Source: Notamacropus eugenii (Eukaryota > Chordata > Mammalia > Diprotodontia > Macropodidae). Taken from it: a stretch of DNA of 64,000 bases. The translations under genes and the position numbers were made by a program. Position 1 is the first letter of the stretch. Each line of letters begins with the position of its first letter. This document shows positions 58,368 to 64,000 of this stretch, piece after piece. The stretch covers positions 34,552,817 through 34,616,816 of the forward strand of contig NC_092875.1 of NCBI RefSeq assembly GCF_028372415.1. Direction: 5' to 3'. A model generated the notes under the pieces. That model saw only the letters and a program-made list of their open reading frames with translations, was not told where the DNA came from and made no database searches.

Positions 58368-59098
58368 TTTTTTTAATTTAACATTTTATTTTTCCCCTAA
58401 TTACACGTAAAAACAATTTTTAACAATTATTAACATTTTTTTAAATTCCAAATCCTCTCCTTTCTTCTCCTTCCCCCCCCCCAAATTGAGAAGGCAAGGA
58501 ATTTGATATAGGTTATACATGTGCAGTCACATAAAACATATTTCCATGTAAGTATGTTATGAAAGAAAACTTTGTGCTTTGTGCTTTGATCTGCATTCCG
58601 ACTCCTTCAGTTCTTTCTCTGGAGAGGTGGATAGCATTTCTCGTTGCAAATCCTTCAGAATTGTCTTGGATCACTGTATTGTTCAGAATAATTGTCATTC
58701 ACAGCTGATCATCACACAATATTGCTGTTAATATACATAATGTTCTCCAGGTTCTGCTCATTTCACTTTGTATTGGTTCATTGAAGTCTTTCTGGGTTTT
58801 TCTCAGAGCATTTCTTACAGCACAAAAGTATTCAGTCACAATCATATACAACAATTTGTTCAGCCATTCCCCAATTGAAGGGGATCCCTTCAATTTTTAA
58901 TTCTTGCCACCAATGAAAGAGCTGCTATAAATATTTTTGTACATATAGGTTCTTTTCCTTTCTCTGTTTTTTCTTTTGGGATACAGATCTACCAGTGGAA
59001 TATCTTGGTCAAGGGGTATACATGATTTTACAGCCCTTTCGACATAATTCCAAATTGCTCTACGGAACGGCTGGATCCGTATACCACTTCAACAACAG
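58368..59098 (-). mobile_element. L1 LINE 3' end with 15-bp target duplication
   Basis: 731 bases, reverse orientation: 3' UTR at 58368-58700 and the ORF2 C-terminal block at 58699-58930 (MKGSPSIGEWLNKLLYMIVT on the - strand). Flanked by tgcgagacaaatctt (58353-58367) and tgggacacaaatctt (59099-59113), 13 of 15 identical. Confidence 0.87.
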
Positions 59099-59194
59099 TG
59101 GGACACAAATCTTACACTTTAACCCCTCTACACACTTTGTGATCAAAACCACATTGGCCTAGATGTTCCACTACAGGACAATCCATTCCTGGCT

Positions 59195-59835
59195 CCGCTG
59201 ACCTGCACCTTGCTTCCTTCAAGACTTAGCTCAAATCTTGCTGTTTTCAGAGAGGCCTTTCCGCTTGTGCCTTTCCCCCTGGATTACTTTTCATGTACAT
59301 ATCTTGTATGTACTAAGTTATTTGGGGTAGCTAGGTGGCAAAGTGGATAGAATGCTGGGCCTTGAGTCTGGAAGACCCCTCTTTCAGAGTTCAAGTCTGG
59401 CCTCAGATACTTCCTAGCTGTGTGACCTTGGTCATCACTTCACCTGGTTTGCCTCAGTTTCCTCATCTGTAAAATGAGCTGGAGAAGGAACCAGCAAAAC
59501 CGCTTCAGTATCTTTGCCAAGAAAAACCCAGATGGCAGCGCAAAGAGTTGGACACAAATGAACAGCAAAACCTTTCATGTTTGTCACCCCCGTTAGATTG
59601 GTAAGCTCCTTGTGGGCAGAGACTAAAACTTCGCCTTCTGCTAGATGCCCTTCCTTCATAACCACTCTTAATGCCAGTGACTATCTCCAACTGATCCTGC
59701 ATCTGTCTTGTTTGTACATAGCTGTGTCTCCCTCTGTAAACTCCATGAGGGCAAGGACTCTTTTATCTTCTTTGTGCCCTGTGCCTGGCACGGTGCCTGG
59801 CACACAGTAGATGCTTAACGAACGTTTGGCGGCTG
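59195..59835 (+). mobile_element. L2 LINE fragments, one split by a SINE
   Basis: 59205-59326 ('cctgcaccttgcttccttca', 'agacttagctcaaatcttgc', 'agaggcctttccgcttgtgc') and 59577-59670 ('gttagattggtaagctcctt', 'gtgggcagagactaaaactt') are consecutive L2 blocks separated by the SINE at 59327-59574. A second L2 end follows at 59690-59835 ('aactccatgagggcaaggac', 'cctggcacacagtagatgct'). Confidence 0.72.
59327..59574 (+). mobile_element. CORE-SINE (Mar1/WSINE type) nested in L2
   Basis: 'gggtagctaggtggcaaagt', 'gggccttgagtctggaagac', 'gagttcaagtctggcctcag', 'tttcctcatctgtaaaatga', 'tgccaagaaaaacccagatg'. Near full length. Confidence 0.88.
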
Positions 59836-60310
59836 GTATTTTGTACCCTTAGCACTAGGGTTCGATTAATAAATGTTCAGACGTTCTTTGGACCCCAGCT
59901 CTTAGAAAGGGCCTGGCACAGGGTAGGCACTTCCTAAACTTGATGACGGACCTTCTTCGGACCAGCAGGCGCTGACTCAGGAGGCCTGGCCCCCGCGGCC
60001 CCCTGCGGAGAGGGGCGCAGCCCCACGGGGATGCTCCTAGTTATTACACTGGAGGGCAGCCAGGGGTACAAGGACTCAAGGACTCGCTATCTCTCGGGGT
60101 GACCTTGGCCAGGGGCTGCCTTTCTCCTTAACTGGAATACGGAATATAGGCTTGGCCTCCAGGTCTTCACCTGGGTTTCCCCTTGGGGTCCCCCGCTTCT
60201 CCCTCCCGTCAGGATTCTCCCTCCTCAGACGGGTGGCCTGTAACCCCCAGCCCGGGCTCGGGGTCGGGCGGCGAGAGTCCGGCCCCTTCCCTGAGCTCGG
60301 GCTCGCGTCC

Positions 60311-60475
60311 GAGAGGCGGGGCCTGTTACGGCCCCGCCCCCTCTGGCACCGCCCCTTCTGAGACTGCCGGCCGGTCCGCGGGAGCCCCACGTGCGGCCCT
60401 CCAGCTCTTGCTTCAGCTCCGGCCGCAGTGCCGTCTCACGCTCCCCTTCCTGTCCGGCCCCTCCGACTTCCGGAA
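60311..60475 (+). promoter_or_regulatory. Core promoter motif cluster: three GC boxes, E-box, ETS site
   Basis: GC boxes: gaggcggggc (60313-60322), ggccccgcccc (60330-60340) and accgcccc (60348-60355). A CACGTG E-box lies at 60388-60393 and the ETS core ACTTCCGGAA at 60466-60475. SP/KLF, bHLH (USF/MYC-type) and ETS-family proteins are the usual readers. The human ATXN2 promoter has been reported to respond to ETS1, which makes the ETS site the most interesting. Motif presence is seen; occupancy is inference. Confidence 0.55.
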
Positions 60476-60561
60476 AAGAATCCCCTCCGTCCGACCTCCC
60501 TGGACCACTCCCCACACCTGCTTTCGGGGAACATCCCCTCCTCCGCTCTTTCCTCCTATAG

Positions 60562-61032
60562 TGTGACCGGCCTTTGGGTTCAGGAGAGGGGTGTCTCCTT
60601 TTGAGGGTCGGCAGACAAGGGAGCGAGCAAGCGCGCGCGGTCGGAGGAGGTATCCTTCCGCCGCCGCTTGTTCCCAGGCGTCCCCCGCGTTCCGTTCGCG
60701 GCAGGTCCCCTCCGGGCCCCCGTCCCCCTCCCCCCTCCCGGCCGGTCCTTCCCTCCTCCCTCCTCCCTCCGCCCGCCTTAGACTGTTTTGGTAGCAACGG
60801 CGGCGGCGGCTCCCGGCAACTCGGTGTCGTCGGTCGGTCGGGCGGCCTTCCCCGCCCCCGACCCTCCCCACCCCGCCCCCTCCCTTCCCTCGGGCTCGGG
60901 CTCGCGGCCGCCGGCTCCTCCTCCTCGGTCTCGACCTCGGCCTCGGCCTCCTCCTGCTCCGCGGCCCCGGCCTCGCTTCTCGTCAGGCGCCCGGGCCCGG
61001 CTCGGCCCTCGGTGTATGGGCAGGTCAGCAGC
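60562..61032 (+). other. ATXN2: ATXN2 5' region equivalent to the human N-terminal extension
   Basis: The frame that leads into the ATXN2 ATG is open from 60562 to 61032 (157 codons). It contains DCFGSNGGGG (from 60779) and SVYG just before the start, both recognisable from the long human annotation (DCFGSNGNGG, PVYG). It has no AUG, so here it is most simply 5' UTR. Use of a near-cognate start is possible but unsupported. Confidence 0.65.
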
Positions 61033-61042
61033 ATGTCCCTGA
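61016..61042 (+). CDS. Upstream ORF overlapping the ATXN2 start codon
   Basis: ATG at 61016 opens an eight-residue frame (MGRSAACP) ending with TGA at 61040-61042. It is in a different frame from ATXN2 and covers its ATG at 61033-61035. The uATG has T at -3 and G at +4; the ATXN2 ATG has A at -3 and T at +4, so leaky scanning to the main start is plausible. Translation of this peptide is not shown. Confidence 0.45.
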   Translation: MGRSAACP

Positions 61043-61310
61043 AGCCGCAGCCCCCCCAGCAGCCGCCGCAGCCTCCGCAGCCTCAGCCTCCGCAGCAACC
61101 GCAGCCGCCGCCGGCCCCGGCGCTGCCCCCGGCCCAGGCCCAGGCCCAGCCCCCGGCTCAGGCCCAGCCCCCCGCGCCCGGAGCCCTGGCGGCGGCGCCC
61201 GGGGGCGCCCGCAAGCCCGGCGGCCTCACGTCCTCGGCCTCCTCGACCTCGGCCTCCTCATCGTCGGCGGCCGGTGGCGGCGCCGGTGGAGGGCGGCAGA
61301 ACCTGGGCAG
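61033..61310 (+). CDS. ATXN2: ATXN2 (ataxin-2) coding exon 1
   Basis: Ataxin-2 is a cytoplasmic RNA-binding protein (Lsm, LsmAD and PAM2 domains, all encoded downstream of this window) that acts in mRNA stability, translation and stress granules. This exon gives 92 codons plus two bases: MSLKPQ, a P/Q/A-rich stretch (residues ~7-57), ARKPGG, a Ser/Thr-rich stretch, and GGGRQNLGR, matching human MSLKP...RKPGG...GGGRPGLGR in order. The donor gcag|gtgggt at 61311 has the same phase as I recall for human exon 1. The start at 61033 is the only AUG in this frame: an in-frame TAG lies at 60559-60561 with no ATG between. Between start and RKPGG no run of more than two glutamines occurs, unlike the human polyQ tract. 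Identification is secure; the exact start rests on conservation. Confidence 0.95.
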
Positions 61311-63210
61311 GTGGGTGCGGGGGACCCCCGGCGGGCTGGGGAGGGGGGCATCCCTGGGCGGGCGGGGGGGATGGGCCGGGCCCGCGGGGTAGCGGGAGCC
61401 GCAGGAGGAGGGGGCGGCCGGGACCCGGCCGTCCTGCCCCGCAGTGGGGGAGGGGGACCGGTCACCTCGAAAACGCCCCGCGGCCGCACGGGCCGCAGCT
61501 CCTTGCCGTCGTGGCCCCGCGGCCCGAGCCTCCCAAGGGCACCGGGGCCCCTGGGTGGCGCCTGGTCATCCCGGGCCTACTGTCCCGACCGAACCTTTGG
61601 GAGACGTGTTGGCCTGGCCGCGAAGGGAGAGGGCCCCGGGGTGGGTCGGCCCGGCCCTGGCTCAGCTCGGAAAGCCAGACGGGCCCCTGGGTGGCCGAGG
61701 GACTGCAGTGGGCTCTCTTTTCCTTGGCCCTACCCAGTTATCTCTTTAACCCTTCCGGGGGAAAAAAGGACAAACCTTGAGCCCTTCGATGTTTGGGGAG
61801 CTCCGTTTAAAGGGAGGTTTACCCCGTTATTGAAACAAGAAAGCCAGTCCAAATGAATGAGGCCGTAGCTATTCCGAGGGTGATTGTGAACGCTTTTTAA
61901 ACTTCGGGAAAGTCGGGCGCAGGTATTTAAAAGTTTCCAAATACTATCCAAATAGCAGACATTTCCTTATATCCCTTCCTAGGTAGCCGATTAAAAATCA
62001 GTCTGCTGCATTAGGGGGGTCGGTCTGGCGGAATATTTATAAACAGACCGGGTGGGAGAGTGGGGAGAGCCCCCGTGCCCGCGTCAGGACGTGGCCTGTG
62101 GGGGCTTGGACCAGATGACCTCAAAGCTGGCGTCCAGCTCCAGGGTTCTGTTAGGTCGCCGGTCTGACGGCCTGGGTGAAGTGGGAGGGCCACAGGGGTG
62201 GGGTGAAGGGGAGGGGGGGACCAGCGGAGTGCCACGGATTCCTTCCTACGGTCGGGAGGTTTTCTCTTAGCAGAGTTTAATGCTGTTTCCCCCACTAGGG
62301 CCTTTGTCGTAAGAGCCTTCGTTTGGCCCCTCATTGCTGTAAGCTAGTTTTTGATTTCTCCTTGCTTAAGAGTCCTTCGGTCCCCATCCTTTCAAGAACT
62401 GCATAAGATTTCTTTTGGAACATGTTGTCCCGGGGTTTGTATCATGTGAATTTATATCCTTGCTGCCGACCTCTTATTAATACTTTTAGAATCACCTTCA
62501 CTTTCAGTATTATCTGAGTCCTTTTGTGAGGCTAGAAATAAAATCAAATTTCCTAGGGCTGTTTGGCTACCCCTATTTCATCTGAGTTGGAGATAAAAGT
62601 GGGTAAGACTGCACCGTAGTGAAAAAGATCACCAAAGTTTGACCTTTATGCATAGTAAGTAAAAAGACAAAGTGCAACATTAGTACATTATAGTGTTTTC
62701 TGTGAAAATGAGAACCTCATTTTCAGAAAAAAGGTTTTTTTGTTTTTAATTAAAACGGCTTTAATTTCTACTGTAGTTTGTTTCTTCACAGCACAATATG
62801 CTATGCACACAGTAGACTCTTAAATGTCCCTTTTATTGTTGTCTGAGACTCCTGTTCTGCTGACTACAGTTGTGCACATAAAAGGTGGCCTCTCTTTAGT
62901 GTGAATTTTGAGTAGTTTGCAGAATCCCTTAGGGGGTAATTTCAAAACAGAAAAATACAATCAGAATGATTATTTGAGTACTTACTGATACGTTCAGAAT
63001 TAAGTGCTTTTGCCTATTATCCGGTTCCATATTTTTTTTTAATTAAAATTTTGATGCCTTTTGTGTTTCCATCAGTCGTTTCCCACATTTAATCTTTGCC
63101 TCCCCCTCATCACCCCCTTTCTATGTTGCTAAGAACCAAAGGACACAGTAACTACTTGTTACGGGATATTCAGCATTCTGCAGTCTGAGTCTCCCACCTT
63201 CAGGGGAATC
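61311..63210 (+). other. ATXN2 intron 1, 5' part
   Basis: Begins with the donor gtgggtgcgg. The first 450 bases are still CpG-rich. After about 61780 the base composition falls back to ordinary levels. No repeat or exon is recognised up to 63210. Confidence 0.75.
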
Positions 63211-63214
63211 AGTT

Positions 63215-63710
63215 AGTATTGCTCAGCACCTGCTGTGAGCCACGCTCTGGGGATATGAAGAAGGTGAAAGCCAGCCCCTGCTCTTACGGTTCTCAGTCAG
63301 ATGGAGACTACAAGCAAGTAGCTGTGTACAAACAAGATGTATGCAGGGTAAATTGGAGATGATCTCCAGAGGGAAGACGTGGTGATTAAGGAGGTCTGCA
63401 AAAGACTTTTTGCAGAAGTTGAGACTTTCAGCTGAGGATGGGAAGCCAGGAGGTGGATGTGAGGAAGAGCATTCCAGGCATGGGGGATAGCCAGGGAAAA
63501 TGCTCATAGTCTGTAGATTGGGGAGTAGAGGGGGGTGTCCTGAAAGGAGCAGCCAGGAGGCTGCTGCCACTGGATCTCAGTTCTGTGGAGTGGAATCAGG
63601 CATAAGAAAAATGAAAAAGTAGGAGTCGTTCTGCATGTAGAGGGATTTAAAAACCAAATAGAATTTTATATTTAGTCCTGGAGACATTGGGGAGCCAGTA
63701 GAGTTTATTG
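63215..63710 (+). repeat. Ancient interspersed repeat in ATXN2 intron 1
   Basis: 'gctcagcacctgctgtgagc', 'agcccctgctcttacggttc', 'gcattccaggcatgggggat', 'ctggagacattggggagcca': the same ordered blocks as 4503-5110, in the same direction. Confidence 0.7.
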
Positions 63711-63729
63711 AAAGAAAGGGAAGGCACTA

Positions 63730-63990
63730 AGGCTCCTCCTAGGTGATGCAGTGCCTAGGGTGCTTGGAGTCAAACAAGATGTGAGTTCCAATCCAGCTCT
63801 GACACTTGCTGTGTGGCCCTGTGAAATCACTTAATTTCTGTTTTCCCCAGTTTCCTCATCTGTAAAATGGGGATAATAATAGTACCTACCTCACATGGTT
63901 ATTGTGAAGATCAAGTGAGATAATAATTGTAAAGCACATATCTGGTACTTAGTGGAGACCCTTAAGTGCATATATTCCCTTCTTCTGCTC
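63730..63990 (+). mobile_element. MIR-type SINE in ATXN2 intron 1
   Basis: 'tagggtgcttggagtcaaac', 'gagttccaatccagctctga', 'cagtttcctcatctgtaaaa', 'tacctacctcacatggttat', 'gtgaagatcaagtgagataa': a well-preserved MIR-like SINE including its 3' part. Confidence 0.82.
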
Positions 63991-64000
63991 TTAGGAGTTT

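Larger units (their letters stand above)
59960..61760. promoter_or_regulatory. CpG island covering ATXN2 promoter and exon 1
   Basis: About 1.8 kb of strongly GC- and CpG-rich DNA that contrasts with the AT-rich flanks, typical of a housekeeping promoter. It covers the probable transcription start, 5' UTR, coding exon 1 and the beginning of intron 1. No TATA box is evident. Long open frames on both strands across it are a by-product of the base composition. Confidence 0.9.

Noticed and set aside
60574-61032. 153-residue N-terminal extension of ATXN2 beginning at 60574
   Set aside because: The codon at 60574 is TTG, not ATG, and there is no ATG in that frame before 61033. The conserved-start reading MSLKPQ is preferred.
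60225-61034. 269-codon open frame on the - strand across the ATXN2 CpG island
   Set aside because: It is antisense to the ATXN2 5' region, is composed almost entirely of R, G, P, E and A, and its end falls on the ATXN2 start region. GC-rich DNA rarely contains stop codons, so long frames are expected on both strands.
61274-61856. Two long + strand frames (168 and 181 codons) after ATXN2 exon 1
   Set aside because: They lie in intron 1 beyond a strong donor, in CpG-rich DNA, with biased residues and no similarity to any protein I know.
1-64000. tRNA, rRNA and snRNA genes
   Set aside because: The tRNA-like stretches found are all heads of SINEs that continue into the MIR-like core. No independent structural RNA gene was recognised.

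Overview
The window is nuclear DNA of a mammal, almost certainly a marsupial. It is AT-rich and intron-bearing. It is crowded with L1 3' ends, tRNA-derived CORE-SINEs of the Mar1/WSINE/MIR type, an RTE-clade LINE, and L2/L3 relics in the combination seen in opossum and Australian marsupial genomes. The species cannot be fixed from the sequence alone. Two host genes are supported, both on the + strand and in the same tandem order as on human 12q24: BRAP, then ATXN2.

Positions 1-13557 hold the 3' half of BRAP. Six coding exons (2428-2503, 2983-3121, 3501-3610, 7076-7165, 12080-12183, 13203-13557) encode the last 290 residues: the end of the RING finger, the UBP-type zinc finger, the coiled coil and a basic tail ending in KRGK. 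All internal splice sites are GT-AG and the reading phase is kept throughout. The 3' UTR begins at 13558; several poly(A) signals lie in the next 2 kb and none can be chosen from sequence.

Positions ~14600-59950 are intergenic. I see no further host gene here, only repeats of several ages and some unassigned stretches. The notable elements are a betaretrovirus-like or ERVL-like endogenous retrovirus fossil with two LTRs (29051-32358, - strand) whose LTRs differ in the number of a 60-bp tandem unit; a - strand L1 (32990-34925) carrying both a nested SINE and a 262-bp hAT-like MITE with an 8-bp target duplication; a 2.4-kb RTE LINE (50954-53320) flanked by a 56-bp direct duplication; and an internally deleted Tigger (pogo) DNA transposon (56634-57411). 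Several L1 copies have clear 12-15 bp target duplications.

Positions ~59960-61760 form a CpG island with GC boxes, a CACGTG E-box and an ETS site. It is the promoter and first exon of ATXN2. The coding start at 61033 (MSLKPQ...) is followed by a proline/glutamine/alanine-rich stretch instead of the polyglutamine run that expands in human SCA2. Exon 1 ends at 61310, and 61311-64000 is the start of intron 1. A nine-codon upstream ORF overlaps the ATXN2 start codon. The human-type N-terminal extension has no in-frame AUG here.

The two genes act in separate processes: BRAP in Ras/MAPK signalling and cytoplasmic retention, ATXN2 in RNA metabolism. Their adjacency is conserved synteny, not an operon-like unit. 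The least ordinary features are the ATXN2 exon-1 architecture and the long duplication around the RTE insertion.
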